From CADCTB01 sp036269435 (GTDB lineage Bacteria > Actinomycetota > Acidimicrobiia > Acidimicrobiales > AC-14): 21,585 nucleotides of DNA. A model generated the notes under the pieces. The model ran no database searches. It was not told where the DNA came from and was given only the letters and a program-made list of their open reading frames with translations. The DNA is taken from positions 1 through 21,585 of the forward strand of contig DATASA010000017.1 of assembly GCA_036269435.1 (NCBI GenBank), written 5' to 3'. Shown here piece after piece: positions 1 to 6,086 of this stretch (positions within the stretch are counted from its first letter, which is position 1; each line of letters starts with the position of its first letter). Made by a program: the position numbers and the translations under genes.

Positions 1-1
1 G

Positions 2-322
2 CTGCTGCCGCGGGACGCGGAGGTGCCGGCCGACGCTCCCGCGTCGGGCGTCGAGCCCACCGACGTCCGCCTGGCCGCTCCGGCGTGGCCGGCCAAGGTC
101 ACGTTCGACCTGGCCCGTTTCCAGGCCGTCGACGGTGATCCGGAGCTCGAGATGGTCTACAAGTACCTGAGCAGCATCCAGGTCCGCCGCCAGGACTTCA
201 ACGGCCGGGTGCTGACCATCCGGGCCGACGACATCCGCGCCATCGCCGGCCTCTTCGGCACCGACGCCGACGCCCTGCTCCGTCGCCTCGACGACCTCCA
301 GCTCCGCCTGCAACCGGCGTAA
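2..322 (+). CDS. 3' end of an unidentified protein gene (truncated by window edge)
   Basis: The reading frame is open from the first complete codon of the window to a TAA at 320-322, so about 106 C-terminal residues are visible and the true start lies upstream. A GTG at 23 could serve as an internal start, but the frame continues above it without a stop, so I treat the gene as truncated. The visible part is an Ala/Pro-rich stretch followed by a compact, charged alpha/beta-looking domain (AKVTFDLARF, then EMVYKYLSSIQV, then RADDIRAIAGLFG and a Leu/Arg-rich helix). No signal peptide, membrane segment or catalytic motif is visible. I do not recognise the family. The gene converges on the pilus-linked LysM gene, and a perfect inverted repeat lies between them. 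Confidence 0.7.
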   Translation: MLPRDAEVPADAPASGVEPTDVRLAAPAWPAKVTFDLARFQAVDGDPELEMVYKYLSSIQVRRQDFNGRVLTIRADDIRAIAGLFGTDADALLRRLDDLQLRLQPA

Positions 323-361
323 CCGCCGACCGCCTGGTCACCCTCCGATGAGGGTGGCGGG

Positions 362-400
362 GAAGACGATCCCTGCGAAGGGCTCCCTGGGATCGTCTTC
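362..400. terminator. Perfect 12-bp inverted repeat between convergent genes
   Basis: GAAGACGATCCC (362-373) is repeated as its exact reverse complement at 389-400, with a 15-nt loop between. It lies 40 nt past the stop of the + strand gene and 78 nt past the stop of the minus-strand LysM gene. There is no T tract on either side, as is common for hairpin terminators in high-GC actinobacteria. The symmetric position suggests a terminator used from both directions; a 3'-end stabilising hairpin is the alternative. Confidence 0.65.
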
Positions 401-477
401 GTACGGAGCGCCCGCGCTCGTCGAGCTGCAAGCTGGTCAGGCGGGGCGCGCCCGGGTCGGAGCGGGCGCTCGGCACA

Positions 478-1314
478 CTACGGGGCCGGCACCGAGAAGA
501 CCTGGCCGGGGAAGATGAGATCCGGGTTCCCGGGATGGGCCAGGACGCCGGCGTTGGCCGCGATCAGCCGCTGCCAGTAGGGCACGATCTCCGCGTCGCT
601 CGGGGCCCGGCCCCACGCCCCGGCGAGCACCGATTCGGCGATGGTCCAGAAGCACTCTCCGGGCCGAACCGTCCACTGGTCGGCGATGACCGCCGTGCTG
701 GTGCCGGCGGCCACGTCGGGGACCGGTACCGAGGCGGTGGCGGGCGGCGGGGCCGGTGCCAGCTCGGCCGGGGTGGCGTCGGCCGGCGGAAGCAGGTGCA
801 TGGTGATCGTGTCGGGCGACCCGGGCACGGTCGTGCCGGTGGACGCCGTGCCGGTGGACGCCGTGGGGATCGACGTCGTGCTGGTGGACGTCGTGCTGGT
901 CGACGTCGGGGCGGCCTGAGCGGCCATGGCGGCCGGCAGCAGGGTCGCCGGAGCGGCGACGGCGACGACCGTCGTCGCGGCCAGGCCGAGGCTGACACCG
1001 GCCAGCAGCCGGCGCACCGGCGCCACCGTGAGCCGGTCGGTGGCGGCCACCAACCGTGCCGCCCCGAGCAGCCTCAGCACCAGCCCGACCACCGTGATCG
1101 CGGCCAGGTACCAGAGCGCGGCCAACCCGGCGACCCGCACGAGGCTGAAGGCGGCGGCGATCGGGTCGCGGCCCTGCAACCAGTCGGCCCACCGTTCGGG
1201 CCGGTTCAGGGGAGGGGCGGCCAGCAGGCCCCGGCCCGAGCGTTGCAGGGCCAGGGCGGCCACCATCAGCGTGGCCGCCCCCACCACCGGCGCGGCCGCA
1301 GCCCGCCGGCTCAT
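478..1314 (-). CDS. Multi-pass membrane protein with C-terminal LysM domain
   Basis: 278 residues. The ATG at 1314 is chosen because it overlaps the stop of the upstream pseudokinase gene (ATGA), and codons further upstream in this frame read as low-complexity shadow sequence. Hydrophobic segments lie near residues 8-23, 61-82 and 104-124. They are followed by a Thr/Ser-rich linker (136-162) and a Pro/Ala linker. A LysM-type domain occupies about 212-277 (WTVRPGECFWTIAE, then WQRLIAAN, then the typical NPDLIFPGQVF ending). LysM domains bind N-acetylglucosamine in peptidoglycan. With the membrane segments, this suggests a protein bridging membrane and cell wall. It is the last gene of the pilus-linked block, so a role in anchoring the pilus machine or passing it through the wall is inferred, not shown. 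Confidence 0.88.
   Translation of the reverse strand: MSRRAAAAPVVGAATLMVAALALQRSGRGLLAAPPLNRPERWADWLQGRDPIAAAFSLVRVAGLAALWYLAAITVVGLVLRLLGAARLVAATDRLTVAPVRRLLAGVSLGLAATTVVAVAAPATLLPAAMAAQAAPTSTSTTSTSTTSIPTASTGTASTGTTVPGSPDTITMHLLPPADATPAELAPAPPPATASVPVPDVAAGTSTAVIADQWTVRPGECFWTIAESVLAGAWGRAPSDAEIVPYWQRLIAANAGVLAHPGNPDLIFPGQVFSVPAP
833..907 (-). repeat. Five tandem 15-bp repeats encoding a Thr/Ser linker
   Basis: Five 15-bp units run in register: 833-847 and 848-862 are identical (GTGCCGGTGGACGCC on the + strand), 863-877 is degenerate, and 878-892 and 893-907 differ at one base. On the coding strand they give TSTST, TSTST, TSIPT, ASTGT, ASTGT. The unit is a multiple of three, so changes in copy number would lengthen or shorten the linker of the LysM protein without a frameshift. 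Confidence 0.85.
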
Positions 1315-2684
1315 GGCTGCCGCGGCGGGACGCGGATCACCGCTGCCGGTCCCGTGGCCCGTTCGACGACAACCTCGTGGCAGCCGTCGCGGTCGACGTC
1401 GGCCGCTCGCAAGGCCTGGCCGCCGGTGACCACGGCGATGGCCGTCGCCTTGAGGTCGTGGCCCGGCCCGGCCCAGTCGTCGAACCGGAAGACCTCGCCG
1501 GTCGAGGGCCGGAAGAGCGCCAGGGTGAACGTGCCCTGGCAGCCCCAGTTCCCGGTGGCCACCTGGTCCCCGGCCCGGCCCAGTGCCCACCGCCGGCCGG
1601 CGGCCTGCAGGACGCCGTCGGTGTAGCTGATCGGGTCAGGGCAGCCGTCGCCGTCGACGTCGGCCTGGAGCAGGGCGGTGACAGCCGGGCAGTCGCGGCG
1701 GGGCACGGTCGTGGTCCTGGCCGGCAGCGTGGTGGTCGAGGACGCCGTTCCGGCCCGGGTCGTGGTCGGGTCGGACGGCGCCTCGTCGGGGGAAAGGGCA
1801 GGCGCGGCCGCGGCGGAGGGGGCGGCGAGCCTGGCCGGAGCGGTCCCAGGGCGGCCGGCCACCACGACGGCACCCACGATCAGGGCGACGGCGACCACCC
1901 CGACGGCGAGCACGGCCGGGCGAGGGGCCCCGAGCGCTCGGTGGGCGCCGGCGCCGCCGCGCTCGTGGCGCCAGGCGTCGAGCGGGTCGGTCTGGCGGGG
2001 CAACGGCCGCACCTCGGGCGGCTGTGGCGCCAGGCCTCGGGGCAACCGGGCGGCGGGCACCCCGGCCTGGACCGCGTCGGCCACGGCTCGCGCCGTCGGC
2101 CGAGCCGCCGGGTCGGCGACCATGGCCTCGACGGCGACCCTCGCCAGCGTGTGCCCCGGTGGCGGCTCCGGAGCCAGGAAGCGGGCCAGGGCGCCCAGGC
2201 CGAACACGTCCCATGCCGGGTCGAGTGCGGTCGCGCCCCGCCGGGCGGGATCGGCGAAGGCGGAGCCGAGCGCCGGTGCAGGACCGGACAGCTCACCGGC
2301 CCGACCGCCGTAGCCGAAACTGGCGAGGATGGGCCGTCCGCCGGGACCGAGGATCACGTGCTCGGCGCACACCGCACCGTGGACCAGGCCGAGCTCGTGG
2401 AGGTCAGCCAGCGTGTTGGCCACCGCGGCGAGGATCCCCGCTCCCTCTTCGACGGGGAGCAGACCAACCGTAGCCAGCGGAGGCCCGTCGACGTGGGCGG
2501 TCAGCAGCACCGCACCGACGCCGTGCCCGTCGACGCCGACGAGCTCGACGACGCCGGGGTGGCGGCCCTCGTCGAGCGACGCCGCCTCCCGGCTGAGCCG
2601 GAGCGCCTCCCCGGCGTTGCCGGCCACCTTGGCCAGCACCCGGCGCCCGGTGGCGTCCGTGGTCACGGAGGTACGGGAGCTCAC
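1311..2684 (-). CDS. Membrane pseudokinase with extracellular FG-GAP-like domain
   Basis: 457 residues from a GTG start at 2684. Residues 1-205 have a Hanks-type kinase layout: a beta3-like VLAK (K19), a possible helix-C Glu (E33), HGA at 102-104 where HRD is expected, SFG at 122-124 where DFG is expected, DVFGLG at 159-164 (subdomain IX) and RPT at 195-197 (subdomain XI). The catalytic Asp and metal-binding Asp are both absent and no glycine-rich loop is visible, so catalysis is unlikely. A transmembrane helix lies at about 257-276. A Pro/Thr linker then leads to an extracellular part with two DVDxDGC motifs (342-348, 429-435), typical of FG-GAP or Ca-binding propeller repeats, and four Cys. 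The architecture resembles PknB/PknD-type receptors with a dead kinase domain. The downstream LysM gene is coupled by an ATGA overlap. Confidence 0.85.
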   Translation of the reverse strand: MSSRTSVTTDATGRRVLAKVAGNAGEALRLSREAASLDEGRHPGVVELVGVDGHGVGAVLLTAHVDGPPLATVGLLPVEEGAGILAAVANTLADLHELGLVHGAVCAEHVILGPGGRPILASFGYGGRAGELSGPAPALGSAFADPARRGATALDPAWDVFGLGALARFLAPEPPPGHTLARVAVEAMVADPAARPTARAVADAVQAGVPAARLPRGLAPQPPEVRPLPRQTDPLDAWRHERGGAGAHRALGAPRPAVLAVGVVAVALIVGAVVVAGRPGTAPARLAAPSAAAAPALSPDEAPSDPTTTRAGTASSTTTLPARTTTVPRRDCPAVTALLQADVDGDGCPDPISYTDGVLQAAGRRWALGRAGDQVATGNWGCQGTFTLALFRPSTGEVFRFDDWAGPGHDLKATAIAVVTGGQALRAADVDRDGCHEVVVERATGPAAVIRVPPRQP

Positions 2685-2692
2685 GTGCAGAT

Positions 2693-2719
2693 ATTATATC
2701 ATCTTTGATACCTTTTCAA
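2693..2719 (-). promoter_or_regulatory. Near-consensus promoter giving a probable leaderless mRNA
   Basis: On the minus strand, TTGAAA (2719-2714) is followed by a 15-bp spacer and a perfect TATAAT (2698-2693). Only 8 nt separate the -10 box from the GTG start at 2684, so transcription should begin at or within about two bases of the start codon, and no Shine-Dalgarno fits. The surrounding 40 bp are strikingly AT-rich for this genome. The -35 overlaps the stop codon (2718-2716) of the upstream pilus gene. The spacer is shorter than the usual 17 bp. Confidence 0.7.
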
Positions 2720-3174
2720 CACGTACTGTTCCCCTGGCGGGGCGACGCGGTGGACTGGGCTCGGACGGCGACCGCCCTTGAGCCGGGGAGGGCCCGGCCG
2801 AACAGCTCGTCCACCTTCGACGAGGCCACGACGCGGACCGTCCACGAGCACCCGGCGCCGGTGGGTGGTAGGGCATCAGCCTGCACGGCCAGGTCGTGGT
2901 GGCGGGTCTGGTCGACGAGCTGGAACACCCGGTCGACGGCGACGGCCTCGACCGCGGACGCCGACAGCTCCAGCCGGTCGCCCTGGTAGAACGACCGGTC
3001 GGAGAGCGCCTCGGTGGCGGCGTCGTTGGCCGCAGCGGCGGTGGCGTTGGTCAGCTCCCGCTGGGCCAGGAAGGCGATGGAGCTGTCCACCGCCATCGCG
3101 GCCAGGGCGACCATGATCAGCACTGCGGCCGGGAACAGGAGCAGAGCGCTGCCCCGCTCATCCCGAGAAGGCAC
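2716..3174 (-). CDS. TadG-like pilus assembly protein (pseudopilin-type N terminus)
   Basis: 152 residues from a GTG at 3174. Short basic/acidic head SRDERG, then a single hydrophobic helix (about residues 8-33: SALLLFPAAVLIMVALAAMAVD), as in TadE/TadG-family proteins, where the conserved Gly-containing head precedes the membrane helix. The next part (FLAQRELTNATAAAANDAATEAL) is the usual post-membrane helix of TadG-like Flp assembly proteins. The rest is a short extracytoplasmic domain. It overlaps the preceding pseudopilin gene by 17 bp, so translation is probably coupled. It is much shorter than proteobacterial TadG and lacks a von Willebrand A domain. Function as a minor pilin or assembly factor is inferred from family and operon. 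Confidence 0.8.
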   Translation of the reverse strand: MPSRDERGSALLLFPAAVLIMVALAAMAVDSSIAFLAQRELTNATAAAANDAATEALSDRSFYQGDRLELSASAVEAVAVDRVFQLVDQTRHHDLAVQADALPPTGAGCSWTVRVVASSKVDELFGRALPGSRAVAVRAQSTASPRQGNSTC

Positions 3175-3643
3175 AGCCGTTCACCGTCTCGGGGAGGCCG
3201 GTCCGGTACGGGTCGACGATCTCGCTGTGGCGGGCGCTGGCGGTGAAGCCCTCGCCGAAGCCGCCGAGCCACGGCAGCCGGATGGCCGGGATGCGATAGC
3301 TCGCCTGAAAGGTGACCCTCTCGCAACGGGCGAAGGTCGCCTCGATCGGCGTCAGGACGAGCTGGCCCGGGTCGCGCCCCGCTCCCTGGATGGCGTCCCG
3401 GGCCGCGGCATCGGCCAGGGCGAGCGGATCCCCGTCGACCGGCGCCTCGGCGTAGGCCCGGGTGGCCTCCCGGGCTGCGGCGGAGACGGCGATCTTGGCG
3501 TCGATCACCGCCCACGCGTTGGCAACCAGCAGGGCACCGACGACGAACGTGAGCAGGCCGAACGGGATGGCCTCGATGCCGGCGACCTGTCCCGACTCGT
3601 TCCGACGCATCCGCCGGAACAGCCGCGTGGCGCCGCCGGTCAC
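3158..3643 (-). CDS. TadE/TadF-like minor pseudopilin
   Basis: 161 residues. The GTG at 3643 overlaps the stop of the preceding TadE-like gene as GTGA. The N terminus is basic (RLFRRMRRNESGQ), followed by a hydrophobic helix (about 20-47, AGIEAIPFGLLTFVVGALLVANAWAV) and the polar helix AKIAVSAAAREATRAYAEA typical of TadE-family proteins. The Gly-Gln just before the helix and the Glu inside it match a TadE-type prepilin signal. The C-terminal two thirds form an exported domain with two Cys (C107 and C157 by my count) that could pair. It is the second of three consecutive pseudopilin-like genes; it may be a minor subunit or part of an initiation complex. Confidence 0.82.
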   Translation of the reverse strand: MTGGATRLFRRMRRNESGQVAGIEAIPFGLLTFVVGALLVANAWAVIDAKIAVSAAAREATRAYAEAPVDGDPLALADAAARDAIQGAGRDPGQLVLTPIEATFARCERVTFQASYRIPAIRLPWLGGFGEGFTASARHSEIVDPYRTGLPETVNGCAFSG

Positions 3644-4020
3644 TGGAAGTGCTCCATGCGCACGTGGATCGTCCGGTCGAGCCTGTCCAGGGCGGCCGGT
3701 CCGGCGAGGATCGGCAGCAGCACGCTCGGGTTGTGGCTCTGCACCCGCAGCACGACCTCATCCGGGCCGGTGCCGCTCCAGTCGAAGGTGACCCGGCCGG
3801 CGTAGCGGCCCAACTCCTGGCGGGCCTGGTCCTCGGCTGCGGCGATGTAGGCCTCCCCGCCGTCGCTGCCCGCCACCCGCCGGGCCGCGTCGTAGGACAC
3901 CGCGGTGACGACCGACGCGGCATAGAGGTTGAACAGCGTCTGCACCGCGAACAGCAGCAGTACGAGGAAGACGGAGAAGCCGATCCACATGGAGATCGGC
4001 CCTCCGCCCCGCTCGTCCAC
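3640..4020 (-). CDS. TadE-like pseudopilin
   Basis: 126 residues from a GTG at 4020. This start keeps the charged DERGGG head before the hydrophobic helix (MWIGFSVFLVLLLFAVQTLFNLYAASVV, about 11-38), which TadE-type signals need. The ATG at 3990 would remove the head, although a GGAGGG lies 9 nt before it, so that start remains possible. The helix is followed by VTAVSYDAARRVAG, the usual TadE continuation, and an exported domain of about 80 residues. Its stop overlaps the start of the next pseudopilin gene (GTGA). It lies 32 nt after the short pilin gene. Confidence 0.8.
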   Translation of the reverse strand: MDERGGGPISMWIGFSVFLVLLLFAVQTLFNLYAASVVTAVSYDAARRVAGSDGGEAYIAAAEDQARQELGRYAGRVTFDWSGTGPDEVVLRVQSHNPSVLLPILAGPAALDRLDRTIHVRMEHFQ

Positions 4021-4052
4021 GGCTCGGTCCGGGCTCCGGGCGCCGGCCCGGG

Positions 4053-4259
4053 CTACGGCGCGCCGATCTGGTTGATCTGGTTGGTGGTCTGGCTGCTGGC
4101 GTTGCCCCAGATGGCCTGGAACCCCACCCACATGACCGCGCCGAGGGCCGCCATGATCAGCACAGCGATGGCCGTCGAGATGACGCCTTCGCCGGCTTCG
4201 TTCTTCGTCGCCACGGCCAGGCTCCGGGCCCAGACGTACGCCTGCAGGAAGATGTGCAT
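4053..4259 (-). CDS. Short Flp-like pilin, probable major pilin
   Basis: 68 residues. The ATG at 4259 is preferred because GAAAGGA lies about 10 nt upstream. An ATG at 4277, overlapping the tadC stop as ATGA, would add six residues (MKGPKS) but has no ribosome binding site. The size and layout are those of Flp pilins: a short cytoplasmic head ending NEAGEG, one hydrophobic helix (VISTAIAVLIMAALGAVMWVGFQAI) and a short polar Asn/Gln/Thr tail. The canonical Flp cleavage context (Gly followed by xxxxEY) is not present. It sits between tadC and the pseudopilins, where a structural subunit is expected. No prepilin peptidase gene (TadV/CpaA) is visible, so processing must rely on a gene elsewhere. 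Confidence 0.75.
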   Translation of the reverse strand: MHIFLQAYVWARSLAVATKNEAGEGVISTAIAVLIMAALGAVMWVGFQAIWGNASSQTTNQINQIGAP

Positions 4260-4273
4260 TGATTTCGGTCCTT

Positions 4274-5200
4274 TCATGGTGCGCTGAAGAGGCGGAGCGC
4301 CTCCAGGAAGGGGACGGCGAGGAAGATCACCCCGGGGACCAGGGCGGCCACCGTGACGGGGATCCACACCTGTTGCGCGCGGCGCTCGGCCGTCTCGATC
4401 AAGCGGCGCTGGGTGTCCTTGCGGATGGCGCGGGCCTCTTCGGAGATGAGCCGGCCGAGGTCGGCGGCCTCCCGGTTGAGCCCGAGGATGGGAAGCAGTC
4501 GGTGCAGCCCCTCGACCTGGGCCACCTCGGCCCACTCCCGCAGGGCCTCCACCTCGGTGAGGCCCTGGCGGATGCGGCTGCTGACCCGTGCCAGGTCGCG
4601 CGACACGTTCCCGCTGCCCCGGGCCGCGACCCGGTTCAGCGCCGCCCCCAGCGAGTACCCGGCCGAGAGCAGCATGGCCAGCTGCTCGGCCACCACGGGC
4701 AACTCCAGCGTCAGGCGGCGGCGCCAGGCGTCGGAGGCGGACGCCACCTGCTGTTCGGGGAGCAGGAAGCCCAGCAGCGGCCCACTGAGGATGAACAGCA
4801 GGGCGACCGGTGGCGGCGGCCGCAAGGCGATGGCCAGCAGGGCGCCGGCCCCGAACCCGGCCACGCTCCAGCCGAGCTGGCGGACCCGGAACCCGGTGAC
4901 GTCGTCGGTGGAGTGGATGCGCTCCAGACGGGTGCCCAGCTCCTCGCTGACGCCGAACAGCCGGGCCACCCGCTCGCCCGTGCTGCGGGCCAGGGGGCGC
5001 ACGACGTCGCGGAAGGAGTCGACGGACAGGATGGTGCCCCTCCGGCTCGGCCGGGCCATGCCCGCGGGGCTGTAAGGGCGGAGCCGCTCGACCAGCGGCG
5101 GCCGGGAGAACCACCGCAACTGGGACAGCACCAGGGTGGCGCCGGCCCACAGCCCCAGTCCGCAGACCACGGCCAGGCGGAAGCGGGCGAGGTCAGCCAA
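4274..5200 (-). CDS. tadC: TadC, type II/IV secretion-family inner membrane platform protein
   Basis: 308 residues from a TTG at 5200, inside the end of tadB (8-bp overlap). A purine-rich GAAGAAGAG lies upstream on the coding strand. The T2SSF domain occupies the C-terminal half: LELPVVAEQLAMLLSAGYSLGAALNRVA, the helical stretch LARVSSRIRQGLTEVEALREWA, then two terminal membrane helices (QQVWIPVTVAALVPGVIFLAVPFLEALRLF). Earlier hydrophobic segments lie at about 10-27 and 112-150. TadB and TadC together form the membrane platform on which the TadA ATPase works to assemble Flp pili. Length is normal for the family. Confidence 0.9.
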   Translation of the reverse strand: MADLARFRLAVVCGLGLWAGATLVLSQLRWFSRPPLVERLRPYSPAGMARPSRRGTILSVDSFRDVVRPLARSTGERVARLFGVSEELGTRLERIHSTDDVTGFRVRQLGWSVAGFGAGALLAIALRPPPPVALLFILSGPLLGFLLPEQQVASASDAWRRRLTLELPVVAEQLAMLLSAGYSLGAALNRVAARGSGNVSRDLARVSSRIRQGLTEVEALREWAEVAQVEGLHRLLPILGLNREAADLGRLISEEARAIRKDTQRRLIETAERRAQQVWIPVTVAALVPGVIFLAVPFLEALRLFSAP

Positions 5201-6086
5201 AGAACACCCGCTCTTCTTCGGGCAGCTTCATGATGCGCCCGGACCACAGCCAGCAGGCGATCACCATGGCGACGGCGGCGACCGCGGCGAGCTGGCCGGT
5301 GGGGGTCCGGTAGGCGTCGCGGCCTCCGCCGATCGACAGCCCGACCAGGGCCATCCCGACCGGGACGAAAAGGACGAAGCGACGGGCGAAGCGGGCACCG
5401 GCCTGGCGGGCGCGAGCGTCCTTGCGGCCCTGGAGGTCGGCGATCCGGTCGTCGACCAGCGCGGCCAGGCGCCGCTGGACGTCGGTGCCGCCCACCTCCT
5501 GGGCGACGAGGAGCGTCTCGCACGCGGCATCGGCGGTGGCGTCGGCCAGTCCCGCCTTGAGCACGGCGATGCTGCGCTCGAAGTCGGTGCTGATGAGCCA
5601 TTGACGCTGGGCCGCAGCGAAGGCGGGCCGCATTTCCTCCGGGCTTCCCCGGCCGACCTCGAACAGGGCCTGGGGGACCGAACGGCCGAGCGAGCCCGTC
5701 AGCAGGGCGATCTCCTCGATCATCCGTGGCCACGTCTCGGCCGCCCGCATCCGGCGCTGCTGGCGCCGGGCGCGGTAGGAGGCGGCGGGGTACGTCGCCG
5801 CGAACCCCCCCACGGCCAGGGCGGGGAGGAAGGCGCCCAGGGCGGCGAAGGTGAGGCCCGTCCCCACCACGAAGAGCACGGCCATGACGGTCACGAACTC
5901 GGTGGGGCTGACACCGTCCAGGCCGGCCTGGGCCAGCCACTGGGCGGCCTGGGCCTGTGGCCCGCCGCCGGCGCGCAGCGGGCTGGACCCGACGCCGAGG
6001 CCGCGCCAGCGCAGGACAACCGCCGTGTACAGCAGGAACACCCCGTAGGCGCCGACCAGGGCCACGCCGAGCGGCAGCAAGCTCAC
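5193..6086 (-). CDS. tadB: TadB, Flp pilus inner membrane platform protein
   Basis: 297 residues. The GTG at 6086 overlaps the tadA stop as GTGA. Membrane helices are visible at the N terminus (LLPLGVALVGAYGVFLLYTAVVL), in the middle (about 65-95) and at the C terminus (RFVLFVPVGMALVGLSIGG and AAVAAVAMVIACWLW). The T2SSF core includes RMIEEIALLTGSLGRSVPQALFEVGRG and a second half (ATADAACETLLVAQEVGGTDVQRRLAALVDD). The tail MKLPEEERVF is typical of TadB. It pairs with TadC to form the platform for pilin extrusion. Confidence 0.9.
   Translation of the reverse strand: MSLLPLGVALVGAYGVFLLYTAVVLRWRGLGVGSSPLRAGGGPQAQAAQWLAQAGLDGVSPTEFVTVMAVLFVVGTGLTFAALGAFLPALAVGGFAATYPAASYRARRQQRRMRAAETWPRMIEEIALLTGSLGRSVPQALFEVGRGSPEEMRPAFAAAQRQWLISTDFERSIAVLKAGLADATADAACETLLVAQEVGGTDVQRRLAALVDDRIADLQGRKDARARQAGARFARRFVLFVPVGMALVGLSIGGGRDAYRTPTGQLAAVAAVAMVIACWLWSGRIMKLPEEERVFFG

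Noticed and set aside
833..907. CRISPR-like repeats
   Set aside because: The units are 15 bp, directly adjacent, in frame within a coding sequence and have no spacers.
1315..1590. Longer N terminus for the LysM protein
   Set aside because: The extra residues are Gly/Arg/Pro-rich shadow of the pseudokinase gene; the ATG at 1314 overlaps the upstream stop and starts a sensible protein.
1377..2708. Long + strand open frame antisense to the pseudokinase gene
   Set aside because: Low-complexity Gly/Arg/Val composition, no domain, and a clear protein with family motifs on the opposite strand; typical GC-rich shadow.
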